Below, one piece after another: positions 47,891-58,000 of a stretch of DNA of 58,000 nucleotides. The stretch spans positions 826,210,397 through 826,268,396 of the forward strand of contig NC_081411.1 in assembly GCF_030272615.1 (NCBI RefSeq), given 5' to 3'. The position numbers and the translations under genes were made by a program. The first letter of the stretch is position 1. Each line of letters begins with the position of its first letter. Source of the stretch: Cryptomeria japonica. Its lineage: Eukaryota > Streptophyta > Pinopsida > Cupressales > Cupressaceae. The notes beneath the pieces were generated by a model that did not search any database, was not told where the DNA came from, and saw only the letters and a program-made list of their open reading frames with translations.

Positions 47891-49160
47891 TATTAAATGC
47901 TAAATATTTATATTTTTAATTCAATTTAATTACAAATGTTTTCAACCTTGATATCTCTAGTGTATTTTACTCAATTTTTTAAAATTTGGGTATTATAGTA
48001 ATAAAATATTCATATTGGTGAAATAATATTTGTGGTCTAAAAATATATTATTTAAGTGGATTAGTGGAAACAATTTCATATAAGTCTTGATAATGATCTC
48101 TCTCCTAATGATTTATGCATATTTATAAAAGATATGGATGCTAGTTAATATCTAACAATTAAACATTAAATAAAAGATAAACTCATTATCACTACTAATA
48201 GATAAAATGCAAACACATTAAAACATAACATTGTTTATAAAATATAAATTTAATAATATATTATATTTTTAAAACATATTTAATAACTTATATTATGTTA
48301 AATTAAATATGATATAATATATTTAATTTAAATAAAAATTTTAAGATTAGTTGATAAGGAGTAAACAAGGTAATGATGAATCATAAAATTTGATCTATAT
48401 TATTATTTAAAAAATATAAAATATTTTTCATTCATTAATAAACTAATTTATATCTTTAATAGATTTACTATTAATATAGTTATTCTTAGATTAGAAAATG
48501 AATATTAATATAAATAAAATATAATATACTTTAACATGATACTTTTATTATAGTATAAACATATTAAAAAGTTATATATAAATAAAATTAAAGTAAATTA
48601 AAAATTAAAAATTTTATTATAGTGTGAAAGTGCATTTAAAACCAAAAAAAAATTCTTTGCATTTATGTGTAAAAGAAAAATAAATCTAAAAAAATGTAAA
48701 ACAAATAAAAAAATAATAAACATGAATTTTTCACCCCTCTAAAAGGATACGAAAATATTAAATTAGTAAATGGAGGATAAGAATTATCAAAATGAAAAGT
48801 AGACCCATTGGAATCTGGGTAACACAATAGTAAGTATATCCGATTTCTCAAAAGTAAATACATTGGTTGTAGGTAATCTAACGCAAATTCTAGAACCTCG
48901 CAGATTCATTCAGTTTTATTTTTAATGTCATTTTTTTTCTCTGTGACAATTTACTTGAAAGGCAAATTCATTAATTCGCCCACATGAAAAGCACTAAAAT
49001 CAAATAGAAAGAACAAAAAAAAGACAGACGACCAAAATAGAAAAAGCTATCAACGAACAAGATATGCTCTATTGTCTTGCACACTTCCATTGAATTTTAG
49101 ACCGTCGGATGTTCAATTGAAGGTTTTTTAATTTTCTTGTCATATGGAACAATTTCAATG
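47891..49160. other. AT-rich DNA without recognisable genes
   Basis: Long A/T stretches with no coding or terminal-repeat signal. The frame at 48663-48863 (minus) is low complexity. Confidence 0.55.
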
Positions 49161-49530
49161 TAATAAAACTAGCAATTGCATCTTGGTGTGCAATGGGTAC
49201 ATCGGAGAGGTGCGAAAGGTCGATTGGGAAAAAAAATGGTTTGTTAGTTGCATACATTTGAATATTACATGAATTGAATTGATATGCCATTTAGCAAATG
49301 ATATTGTTTGTGCAACAAAGGTCTTGATGGAGAAGTTATAGCTTCAAATCAATTAAGCATCTACTTACAAGGATCCAAAGACAATAGAAACAAAACTCTT
49401 GAACCAAATATATAGCGAAGCTCCATTACCAATAGGTTAAAGAGCGAGAGATAGAAAATACATATATAGAGAGAGAGGTGGGGGGGCGGAGAGTGAGATG
49501 TTGTATTTAATGGTAGAAGTTGCAAGAGAG
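49161..49530 (+). repeat. Dispersed repeat copy 2
   Basis: Second copy of the 22871 repeat: TAATAAAA, then the related 33-bp block 49168-49200, a similar CATACATTTG..ATTACATGA text, a shorter GA-rich tract (49440-49500) and GAGATGTTGTATTTAAT. Confidence 0.65.
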
Positions 49531-49987
49531 CCTAGACTCGAACAAATTAATGAATATGAATGTGTTGATCAAAAGTTAGAATATATTGCTCTATGGTACA
49601 ATTAGACAAGAAAAATCCATATTTTATGCCTATGATGGGATTTATGTTTGATTTTCCATCAAGACTCATGGACTATAGAGGTGGAACCATCAATGTCCAT
49701 GTGTTTTTATAATTTTACTATTTCGCCTCTTGTGTCCATGACTATTTTTGTTTTGAAAGGAATTTGATAATGGTAAAAGTTTTGAAACCTCTTTTAAAAA
49801 TAAATTCACCTCCATGTAAGATGGATAAATGGTAATTTAGAAAAGAACAATTTTAATCTAACATATTTGTTCCACGAGGGGTATAATATTTATTTAATAA
49901 GAGATAACATATTTGTTATCTCATGGTATGTAATAGTTGTAGGATATGCACCGTTTTCAATAAAATAGAAAAAAATAAAATTCTAGA
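49531..49987. other. No recognisable gene
   Basis: Moderately AT-rich. A short protein-like patch (FMFDFPSRLMDYRGG) near 49640 has no further support. Confidence 0.4.
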
Positions 49988-50345
49988 GAGAATGAAGAGG
50001 AAGGTATGCACCAAGGAACCAACCAAGGAACCAACCAAAATCTTTGTATAATCTATAGAGAATGATAAATCCGAAACTATCGATGCCAATCTTGACACTA
50101 CAAAAGAGGGAGGGGCAAAAGGGTTAGCCACTAACCAGTCTTCACCTAATATCATTCACATTACCCACTCAACATTTGCACAGGGGATTGAAAAAGCTTC
50201 ATTTAGGTTGAGAGGATTGATGTTCCCCTATGGCCAAATCACATGCATGCTACCTTGTAATAGAATTCTCGAAGCCATTATTACCAATTTCATCCCTGTA
50301 CTCCCCAAACCAAGTGTCCATTCTTTGTACAACCCACAAGTCGTC
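49988..50345 (+). pseudogene. Degenerate coding remnant, unrecognised
   Basis: One frame stays protein-like for about 120 codons with a single stop: it begins KRKVCTKEPTKEPTK (an exact 12-bp tandem repeat AAGGAACCAACC) and runs through NLDTTKEGGAKGLATNQSS, FRLRGLMFPYGQITC and VLPKPSVHSLYNPQVVPLQI. I recognise no family. It lies between the dispersed repeat and LINE 3 on the opposite strand to LINE 3. It may be part of an unknown retroelement ORF. Confidence 0.3.
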
Positions 50346-50897
50346 CCTCTACAAATTATTTAAACCAATCTATAGTAATTCATGCAAGAATCTATCATCC
50401 AGAGATGAGAGAGGAAATCTGTACACAATATTTTTGCAAGTAGGGAGAAAATTAAAGGAAGATAAGCCATGTGTTTTGACACAAACTCCCCAATTCTGTT
50501 GAGGACACTCCATCAAGTTTTGGGCATGAACTCACTGGATTCATACGAGAAAGATGAACTATGAAAATCTGTTCTAGTGAAGTGAGATCATTTGAATGAT
50601 TGCCTTACGGAGGTATCATAGATGATGTGGGTAAAGTTTCCTTAATAGGCAGGTAGACAATATTACTCTCGGCTCAAATTTTCCCATGTGATATATAATG
50701 ATTCCATTTCATATGCACGGAAAATAGCAGGAACTTAGCCCAAACTCCAGATAAAAACAAATCCTACAAAATCAAAATAATGATATTAGAAAAAAAACAT
50801 TATATTTGGATTATGGCCCCACATCAACTGTCAATTGCATTCTGGGCTCCATGTTATCTTGCATGTCCCTGGAAGATAAAATTTTATCTTCCACATC
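50346..50897. other. LINE 3 3' UTR and flank
   Basis: On the minus strand this lies downstream of the LINE 3 stop. The exact 3' end of the LINE was not located. Confidence 0.4.
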
Positions 50898-52181
50898 TCA
50901 GTCACACCCCTTATTAGCCAGTAGGTCTGCTAGTTGATTTGCTTCCTTATAGCAATGTGCAATGTTATAAGAATCTAAAAGTACTATTGCCTGTCTGACT
51001 TCTTGAATATATTCCAATTAGGGGTTTGAAATTTTTTTTAGCGCTGAAATAATATTCATGGAATCCCCTTCAATCTTTAAATTTTAAACCTTCTCTGAGA
51101 TGGCTAAATTTATACCATACAACAGAGCTCTTGCGTCCTCCACATTATTTTCACCATTTGGAATTCTTGCATACCCCACTTTCAAGACCTGCCCTTCATG
51201 ATTTCTAAGCACATAACCAACTCTAGAAGTGCCTGGATTCAGCTTATTAAATTTCTTTCGAGAAGGCCTCCATCTAATTTCTTTCTTGTTGACTCTTTTA
51301 TTTGCATTTACCATCAAGCTTCCCAAAAATGGGAGTTTCAAATCATTCCACGCATTCATCCCAAGAGGTATAAGGAGAATCTAATTTTTTGTACCTAGCT
51401 GTATATGCATTAACTAATTCTGAAATTGCCACTTCTTTCTTGTTAACCACCTTCTGCACATTGTTAAATTCATTTCTAAAAGTGCGCTGATTCCTTTCCC
51501 ACCAGAGATTCCAGATGAGGATAGTAGGAGTCACTTCCCAAATAACTGCAAAAAAGGAATCTTTAAACAACTTTGGTCATGAATCAAAAACCTCAGACAA
51601 TGATGATTGTAGAGGAGAGTTCCACCCTAGCTTGTTATGTAGCCAAATCCAACATTCTTGAGCCATCTGACACCCTAGGAGTAAATGATTAGCTGTTTCA
51701 AATGCTTTCTTGTAAAGAACACATTCAAATGGTTAAGTAATCCTCAATAAAGACAATCTGTTAATCATCAATATCCTTTCTTTTAAAGCTAACCATGCAA
51801 ATGATCCTGCTTTTGCAAACCACAACCCTTCCAGCAAAAAGAATATTTCTTGGAAGGAAGGGAAATGCAATGCGAAGACAACTTTTTAAATACTTCCTTA
51901 ACTAAATAAGATCCTATTTTGGAGGGATATCATAGAAGCTTGTCCCTTGTCCCTTTATAACAAATCAATCTTGACTTTAGTTCATAAATTAGATATTTAA
52001 ATTTTTCCAATTCACCTTCCAAAGACCATTTACAATTGAGAGGTGGAAATAATTACATACTGAGTAAGCCCATATAGACTATAAAATTGTCTTGATGTCA
52101 TGCAATCCCAAAACACTATCCAATGGAGGGTAGCTATTCCAAGCTTCATCCCAAAATCTTATTGACATGTCATCATTAACC
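50898..52181 (-). pseudogene. LINE 3 ORF2 C-terminal part: zf-RVT and RNase H
   Basis: zf-RVT reads LSLLRIT...CVLYKKAFETANHLLLG and CQMAQECWIWL at about 51620-51780 (one Cys changed to Tyr). Then ILIWNLWWERNQRTFRNEF lies at about 51490. RNase H is partial: RWRPSRKKFNKLNPGTSRVG lacks the FDGA segment with the first catalytic Asp, but VGYVLRNHEGQVLKVGY, EDARALLYGI and, at the end, YKEANQLADLLANKGC are clear. It ends at TGA 50898-50900. Stops and shifts occur throughout. Confidence 0.85.
52177..52181. repeat. Solo LTR TSD, left (TAACC)
   Basis: TAACC precedes TGCTAGC; it recurs at 53705-53709. Confidence 0.85.
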
Positions 52182-53704
52182 TGCTAGCATATTGGCATAA
52201 CTGATGGAGATGATGATGTACCGGTAAAGGATACTGTTAGTGATGATATTGATGGACTATTAGTGATGATATATTGATGGACTATTGGTGATAATATAAT
52301 TGTGATATGATGCTCTATGATCATTTATTTGTGTTGTCATTGATGGCAACCATTTTTGTTTATGTTTGGTATATTATCTAAGTTATCTAAGTTTAGCCTA
52401 ACCAGTAATGAATTGAGTTGGACAGCAAAACTGCTAAGTAGCAATCAACCGGTAAGCAGGAACAGTTAACGAGATGGTTGCAGTAGAGTTCCATATTGAG
52501 TTAAGTGTTGCAGTTTGGAATGTATGCTTATGACATTGTAATGAGTCTATGACGGGCACCACATCATGTTTGGAGAACCGGAAGTCATGTTTATAATTGA
52601 CCGTCGTATATCTAGTACAAGGTTTGAGAACCAGTACCAAGATCTTTAACCGGTGATGATTTATGGTTTGGTGGTGAATCTTATCATGTTCATTACTTAG
52701 TGGTGACGTGTTAGAAACTATGTGTGATGATAAGATTGCATTTAAGTGCATACAAGGATCAAATTTCTTGGAAAACAATGAAGTGCTTAGCATAATGTGT
52801 TTAAGGGTTTGATAGCGTATCAGATCGATGTGTGGTGATATGTTATGATCATTCAATGGCTGTAATTGTCTTGAAATTTGTTGTAAATGATTTGTATGAT
52901 GATTTGTAATGATCTGATATGATCTAAGATGTAAATTTAATGTATTTTGAATTTGGTTAGGGTTATGTAACCGACCTAATTGTAAAGTGTATTTAGGTTG
53001 AGTTTGAGAAGGTTTAGTGTGTCGATGACTAGAGAAGGAGAGTGTGCCGAACCAGATTAAGATGTCTACATGTGTGAAGCAGATTGGAGCTAAAATAGAT
53101 TTGTATTAGCAAGAAGAGAGTGCATTGTTTAGATCATTTATCTGTTGTTTCCTAACAATTGTAGTAGTATTAAAATCCCTTAATCGAGTAGGTCCTAATA
53201 GGCCTGATCTTGTAAATCCCTTAACCGGGTGGCTTATTAATTTGGGTTTAAATCCTTTTGCAAGGTTACTCCTAACAAGGTAGAGCTCCTAACAGAGATG
53301 AGGTTAAAATCCCTTCTCCAGGCGACTGCTAACAGGGTCTGCTCTTAACCAGGCTAGGCCTTTAACAGGGCGCATTCCGAAAGAGTGCAAATTTTGTGGG
53401 TACCAATTACCACTGTGGTTTTTCCCATTTGGGTTTCCACATGAAAAATTGATGTCTTCATGTTGTGGATAGATTGTTGAGTTATGCATTTTATGTCTTT
53501 ACTATATTTTCTTAATGATGAACATTTAAGTAGCTACCGGAAATGTTTTGGTAAATCTGATTTAAGTGACCGTTTGATCAGTTACTGATACTGGTTATGA
53601 ATTGTTTTTGGTTAAGTGTTTTTCATATTTGTGTAAGATTGCTATTTATTGTTATTACTGGTTCAACCCCCCCTCTCAGTAACAACTGGATCCTCACATT
53701 AACA
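52182..53704 (+). mobile_element. Solo LTR (1523 bp) inside LINE 3
   Basis: It starts TGCTAGCATATTGG, ends ATTAACA, and is flanked by the 5-bp TSD TAACC. No interior is present, so it is a solo LTR left by recombination between two LTRs. Its 3' part resembles the copia A LTR in inverse orientation: a series of short CCTAACAGG-like motifs (53189-53370), TTTTTCCCATTTGGGTTTCC (about 53418) and a CCCCCCCTCTCAGTA tract (53667-53681). It is therefore probably from a related copia family. The minus-strand frame 52434-52856 inside it is a chance frame. Confidence 0.88.
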
Positions 53705-53709
53705 TAACC
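53705..53709. repeat. Solo LTR TSD, right (TAACC)
   Basis: Exact copy of 52177-52181. Confidence 0.85.
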
Positions 53710-54086
53710 AACCAAGATAAATTTTGAAGTAAAGTTTCCTTGCACTTTAAAAGGAAGTTCCACATCTTTGAGGCTTTTGAGGGATCTAGAACTATAAAAA
53801 TTCTTTCAGCATCTTCCGAGTCAAGATATTTGCCTCTTACTATGGAAGACCAAACTGAGGACATATCCGAATACAACTTCCATACAAGTTTAACTCCTAG
53901 TGCAATATTTCTAACTTGAAAATATGGAATACCCACACCCTCATAGAATTTAGGAAAACATACTTTGCCCCAAGCTAATAGATGAATTTTATTTTTTGGT
54001 TCTCTATTTCCCTTCCTAATGTAGGAGCATCCACGGCTATAGCAATCTTGCATCAACCAAAAACATTTTCCTTTCTGTTTGTTTTT
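53705..54086 (-). pseudogene. LINE 3 ORF2, RT thumb region
   Basis: The open stretch 53694-54056 gives NKIHLLAWGKVCFPKFYEG, VGIPYFQVRNIALGVKLVWK, WSSIVRGKYLDSEDAERIF and MWNFLLKCKETLLQNLSW. This is the conserved region just after the LINE RT palm. It is cut at its C-terminal end by the solo LTR and at its N-terminal end by the gypsy LTR. Confidence 0.85.
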
Positions 54087-54756
54087 TGTGTGTCTCGGTT
54101 TTGGCTCACTAGATCCTATGGAGTTGGACTCTACTTGAAGACTTGATCATCTTTCTTATTTGCAGACCGCATCGCATTTGGATCATTTTCTGGCAAGATA
54201 TCGCTATCTATTTATTTGATAGTTTCCTATTACCAGTTGACAGTTCTTATTACTGGTTGCCTGGACCTATTTTGGTGATCTACCGAAACCCCTTCCAAAG
54301 TTTGTGGAGCCTTGGGTGTTGATTATGATGTTCCTTGGCACGTGGCCGACCTTTTCCCACGATCTACACTTCATCATTTGGATTTTGTGGAGAAATCTCT
54401 TGGTGGAGACCGACCTTATTAATTTTACATGTCAAGTCTTGTTCTTCAAGTTTTGATCCCTTTTTGGGTCGACCAGAGAATGGAATGAATCCGAGAATCA
54501 AGCAGTGAGATTGTGCATAAAAGATAGATCTTAAGATTCAAGGTCCCAGTTGTGACCTATTCCGTATGTTCTACCAGGCCTATGAACCGGTTATGCTGTA
54601 ACTCGGTTGTTACCATTTGGTTGTAATCAATTTTCATGAAATAAAACAATCTATTCTGCATTGCCTCCATCATATATTTGTGTTCCCTTTGTGTTTATTC
54701 TTGCTGACTGGTCTGCATTGATCTCTTTGAGGTCCCTTCTCACTGGTGACTACTTC
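54087..54756 (+). repeat. Gypsy 5' LTR
   Basis: The left end is taken as TGTGTGTCTCGG where LINE 3 similarity stops; a start at 54089 or 54091 is also possible. The right end is CTTCA at 54756, two bases before the primer site. The matching 3' LTR is outside the window, so the limits are not proved. Confidence 0.65.
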
Positions 54757-54758
54757 AA

Positions 54759-54772
54759 TTGGTATTAGAGTG
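54759..54772 (+). promoter_or_regulatory. Gypsy primer-binding site
   Basis: TTGGTATTAGAGTG resembles the tRNA-Met type site TGGTATCAGAGC with changes. Confidence 0.7.
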
Positions 54773-54866
54773 AAGTTTCATTCTGGAGGTTGCGTGTCCT
54801 GAAATTTTTGTTGTACAGTGATAGATTGTGAATCTGACCTGCAGCTGTAGAGGACCGACATGAAGG

Positions 54867-55915
54867 ATGGCACAGAGAGGAAATAGGAATGGTGGAGCGC
54901 ATGGGAATGCAGACCCTATTGTGATGGAAATTTTGCAAGGTATAGCAACCCAGTTGGAAGCCATGGAGATAGCCCAGAGAAGAGGCCAACATATCGAAGA
55001 TGTAAGTGAAGATGAAGGAGAAGAAGCCCTGATAGAACAAGTAAACCCACCAACGACTGATCGAGATGAGCAAAGGTTTTTGAGGGTTTTGAGTAGGGCG
55101 AATACTAAACCTCATTTTACCCCACCGAGATATGATGGGAAGTTGGATTCAGATGAATTAATAGATTGGATCTTAGAGATGGAGAAATATTTTGATTTTG
55201 AAAACACGGCAGAAGAGAGGAAGGTAAAATAAGCCTATACCAGGTTGGTAGGTCATGTATCTCTTTGGTGGGAGCATTTGAAAGTTGATAGACATAGAAG
55301 AGGTAAAGAGAAGATTAATACATGGGATCGAATGATTGCTAAGTTGAAGTCAAAGTTTGTGCCAACTGATTATCAAGTGAATTTGTTCTGGAAGTTGTAG
55401 AATTTGAGACAGAAGGAATATAATGTGAAGGAGTACACCGAAGCATTTTATAAGTTGAATATTAGATCCGAAAATTTTGATGATGAAGTTGAACAAGTAG
55501 TAAGATATTTGAATGGATTGTGGATGTCTATACAAGATGACTCAGTTTGATCAAATTGGAGAGTGTTTAAGAGGCTTACCAGTATGCCCTAAAGGCACAA
55601 GAGAAGCTAAATAAAAGATATGAGCAGATGCAAAGAGGTAGAGGTGGAAGGTTTACCAAAGGAAGATTTCAAGGAGGAAGAGGATATACCGAAGGTAGAG
55701 GAACCATTACAAATCAGAACAAGGACAAGGAAGTGAACAAAGAAGGTAATTCATACTAGAAAGATGATAGAAATTTCTACCGGAGGAGAGAACTAGATGG
55801 CTACCAGAATGAGAATTTTGGAAGACAAGACGAGAACATTTAGATGAACCTACTATAAGTGTGGAAGAGAAGGGCATCGTGCTTTCAAGTGTGAGAAGAC
55901 AAAGAATACTAGAAG
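54867..55915 (+). pseudogene. Gypsy gag
   Basis: It starts MAQRGNRNGGAHGNADP, then a short coiled region and an acidic stretch, followed by the retrotransposon Gag core PPRYDGKLDSDELIDWILEM, RLVGHVSLWWEHLK and FYKLNIRSENFDDE. An Arg/Gly-rich stretch (GRGGRFTKGRFQGGRG) precedes a zinc knuckle at about 55848-55895 that reads YYKCGREGHRAFKC, the first Cys having become Tyr. In-frame stops occur at 55230, 55398 and others, and a frameshift near 55550. Gag forms the particle and binds RNA. Confidence 0.88.
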
Positions 55916-55922
55916 AGTAGAA

Positions 55923-56430
55923 GTGGTGGAAGAAAATCCCACCAGATCAGACAATAAACTGGAAGATGGAGAATTGTTGATGATGAGGAGAGATTTGTGT
56001 CATACCGGAGGAGATGAAGAGCCTTTTCAGAGGAAGAATTTGTTCAAGACCAGATGTAAGGTATCTGGTAAGTGTTGTAAAATTGTTATTGATAGTGGTA
56101 GTTTAGATAATCTTGTTTCAAAAGAGATGGTGAATAAGTTGAATTTGGAGAGATTGAAACACCCTATAAGCCTTATCAGATAGCATGGATTCAGGACGAA
56201 CATAATTTGTTAGTAAGTGAGCAATGTTTGGTGAAGTTGAAAATTGGGAATTATCATAATGAAGTCTTGTGTGATATTATGTCTATGGATATTTGTCATC
56301 TTTTGTTGGGTAGACCTTGGAAGTTTGATATCCAAGCAACACATGATGGGAGGAATAATACTTACACTATTGTAGCCAATGGGATGAAGTAAACCTTGTT
56401 GCCTTTGGAGGAACCTTTGAAGAATTAAGT
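55923..56430 (+). pseudogene. Gypsy aspartic protease
   Basis: The active site reads KIVIDSGSLDNLVSKEM at about 56078-56128 (DSG intact; the usual Thr after Ser is Leu). The flap and second half follow after a frameshift near 56180: CDIMSMDICHLLLGRPWKFD (about 56270-56330) is the conserved end of the gypsy protease. It would cleave the polyprotein. Confidence 0.85.
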
Positions 56431-56452
56431 CTATACAAATGCTAGAATCTAT

Positions 56453-57420
56453 TTGGTAGATGGAAGGAAATTCATAGATGGATTGAGACATGAGAATATG
56501 TGTTTTTCCTTAATTCCTAAGAAGACTAAGAAACCAGAACCAGAAGAGATAACATATTTGCTAATAGAATATGAAGACATCATTTCAGATAATGTACCTG
56601 ATGGATTGCCACCTATGAGAAGTGTCAATCATTGCATGGACTTGGTTCCTGGAGCTAGTTTTCCTAACAAAGCTGCACACTGGATGACACCAACAGAGAA
56701 TGAAGAAATGAATAGACAAGTGCAAGAGTTGTTGAAGAAAGCTTTGATCAGGGAAAGTTTAAGCCCTTGTGTAGTACTAGCAGTATTAGCACCTAAGAAG
56801 GATGGAGAGTGGAGAATGTGTAGTGATTCTAGGGAGATAAACAAGATCACAGTGAAATACCAGTTTCCTTTTCCTAGGATGGATGACATAATGGACTGTT
56901 TGAGTGGAGAAAAATACTTTACAAAGATAGATTTGAAGAGTGGATATCATCAGATTAGGATCAGAGAAGGAGATGAGTGAAAGACAACATTTAAGACAAA
57001 TGAAGGATTGTATGAATGGTTGGTGATGCCTTTTGGGTTAACTAATGCACCAAGTACTTTCATGAGGTTGATGAATGAGGTATTGAAGAAATTATTGGTT
57101 AAGTTTGTTATTGTATATTTGGATGACATTTTGATTTTCAATAAGATAAAAGAGAAGCATTTGCTGCAATTGAGACAAGTTTTGCAGAGATTCAAAGAAG
57201 AAAAGTTGATAAACATTAAGAAGTGTACTTTCATGAAGGATGAGCTAGTCTATTTGAGATTTGTGATATCTCAGGATGGTTTGAAGATGGATCCTGAGAA
57301 AGTGAAAGCAATTGTTGAGTGGCCTACACCTGAAAGCATTGAAGAGGTAAGATAATTTCATGGATTGTCTAGTTTTTACCAGAAGTTTATCAGAAATTGC
57401 AGTTCAGTTTGTAACCCTAT
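56453..57420 (+). pseudogene. Gypsy reverse transcriptase
   Basis: DGLPPMRSVNHCMDLVPGA opens the domain. Motifs in order are VQELLKKALIRESLSPC, LAPKKDGEWRMCSDSREIN, YQFPFPRMDDIMD, FTKIDLKSGYHQIRI, then a TGA in place of the expected Trp at 56978, then [19 protein letters not shown] and the catalytic [11 protein letters not shown] (YLDD at about 57115). It ends with [17 protein letters not shown] and FHGLSSFYQKFIRN. It is almost complete; only a few stops and no large deletion are seen. Confidence 0.93.
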
Positions 57421-57990
57421 TACTGAGACCATGAGAGGAGATCAGAAGGAATTCAAGTGGACCACCGAAGCAAACAAAAGTTTTGAACTGTTGAAGCATA
57501 AAGTGACTGAGTAGCTTGTGTTAGCTTTACCGAATTTCAAAAAAGTATTTCAAGTGGATTGTGATGCAAGTGGAACAACAATAGGAGTAGTCTTGAGTCA
57601 GGGAGGGAGAGAAGTAGCTTATTTCAGTGAGAAATTGAATGATGCCCAAAGGAGATATTTAGTGTATGATCAGGAGTTTTATGCCATAGTCCAAGCCTTG
57701 AAGAAGTGGAGACATTACCTATTGCCTAAGGAGTTTGTGTTGTATATAGATCATCAAGCTTTGTAGCATTTGGAACAATCAAAGTAAGTTGAATCAGAGA
57801 CATATGAGATGGGGTAGAATTCTTGTAGAGTTACACCTTTGTGTTGAAGCATAGAAGTGGGAAATCTAACAAAGTTGTTGATGCATTGAGTAAGAGAAAG
57901 AATTTTATGACATAGATGAGAGTGACAATATTAGGATTTGAGGAATTGAAGACCTTGTATGATTATGACCCGTATTTTGCATAACCTTGG
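57421..57990 (+). pseudogene. Gypsy RNase H and connection
   Basis: After a TAG at 57512, [20 protein letters not shown] carries the first catalytic Asp region of gypsy RNase H. It is followed by [40 protein letters not shown] and [10 protein letters not shown] (57730-57766). Then a TAG and a frameshift precede the RHMRW and HRSGKSNKVVDALSKR signatures (about 57795-57895) at the end of RNase H. Integrase is not reached. Confidence 0.88.
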
Positions 57991-58000
57991 AGAGCATGTA

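Larger units (their letters stand above)
50898..54086 (-). mobile_element. LINE 3, minus strand, split by a solo LTR
   Basis: RT thumb (53705-54086), zf-RVT (about 51590-51800) and RNase H (50898-51360) occur in order on the minus strand, with a 1.5-kb solo LTR inserted between. The 5' part of ORF2 is missing at 54086, exactly where the gypsy LTR begins, so the rest of LINE 3 may lie beyond the right edge of the window, after the gypsy element. Confidence 0.85.
54087..58000 (+). mobile_element. Ty3/gypsy element, 5' part; runs off the window
   Basis: A 5' LTR (54087-54756), primer site, gag, protease, RT and RNase H follow in gypsy order on the plus strand; integrase and the 3' LTR would lie beyond the window. 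Frames carry single stops that often replace Gln or Trp. The left edge abuts LINE 3, suggesting insertion into it. Confidence 0.9.

Noticed and set aside
52434-52856. 140-codon minus-strand frame
   Set aside because: It lies within the solo LTR and its translation shows no family signature.

Overview
This window reads as intergenic DNA from a large, AT-rich, repeat-laden plant nuclear genome. I see no host gene with confidence, and no rRNA or tRNA gene. Several element types (L1-type LINEs with RNase H, Ty1/copia and Ty3/gypsy elements with tRNA-Met type primer sites, a Helitron with a PIF1 helicase, very long low-copy LTRs) point to a seed plant. The old, nested and heavily mutated copies make a gymnosperm such as a conifer the best guess; this is inference only.

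Layout. 1-2643: 2.3 tandem copies of an approximately 1150-bp unit of unknown nature. 2644-5747: AT-rich DNA without genes. 5748-14313: an AT-rich segment bounded by a long imperfect inverted repeat. It holds a tandem duplication of about 250 bp, at whose junction a structurally complete minus-strand LINE (6643-12985) has landed with a perfect 17-bp target-site duplication (TSD). 14852-21467: a structurally complete LTR element with TSD TATTA, a degenerate coiled-coil and zinc-knuckle Gag, no protease, integrase or reverse transcriptase, and a long open frame of unknown function (about 1100 codons). It sits in what looks like an older minus-strand LTR whose end is at 22109. 

25.0-42.2 kb: a decayed Helitron with HUH Rep and PIF1-like helicase, split by later insertions. 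These are a short LINE 3' tail (26403-26512), a minus-strand copia element A (26737-33904), and a minus-strand gag-only copia-like element B (35917-41390, TSD CATAT). Element B's own right LTR was split by a third LTR element C (38496-41331, TSD GTCAT), and inside C's LTR an (AT)86 microsatellite has grown. The Helitron frames can be followed across each insertion.

42.55-47.09 kb: a 5'-truncated plus-strand LINE (RT, zf-RVT, RNase H) that is followed by about 1.7 kb of further coding sequence (acidic, coiled-coil) before a LINE-type 3' tail. 47.2-47.9 kb: a tandem duplication around a (TG)16(AG)38 tract. 50.9-54.09 kb: a third, minus-strand LINE split by a solo LTR (52182-53704, TSD TAACC) and bounded on the right by a plus-strand Ty3/gypsy element (54087 to beyond the window end) with gag, protease, RT and RNase H. 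All coding sequences contain stops or frameshifts; many stops fit C-to-T or G-to-A change at former Gln or Trp codons, as expected of methylated, silenced transposons.
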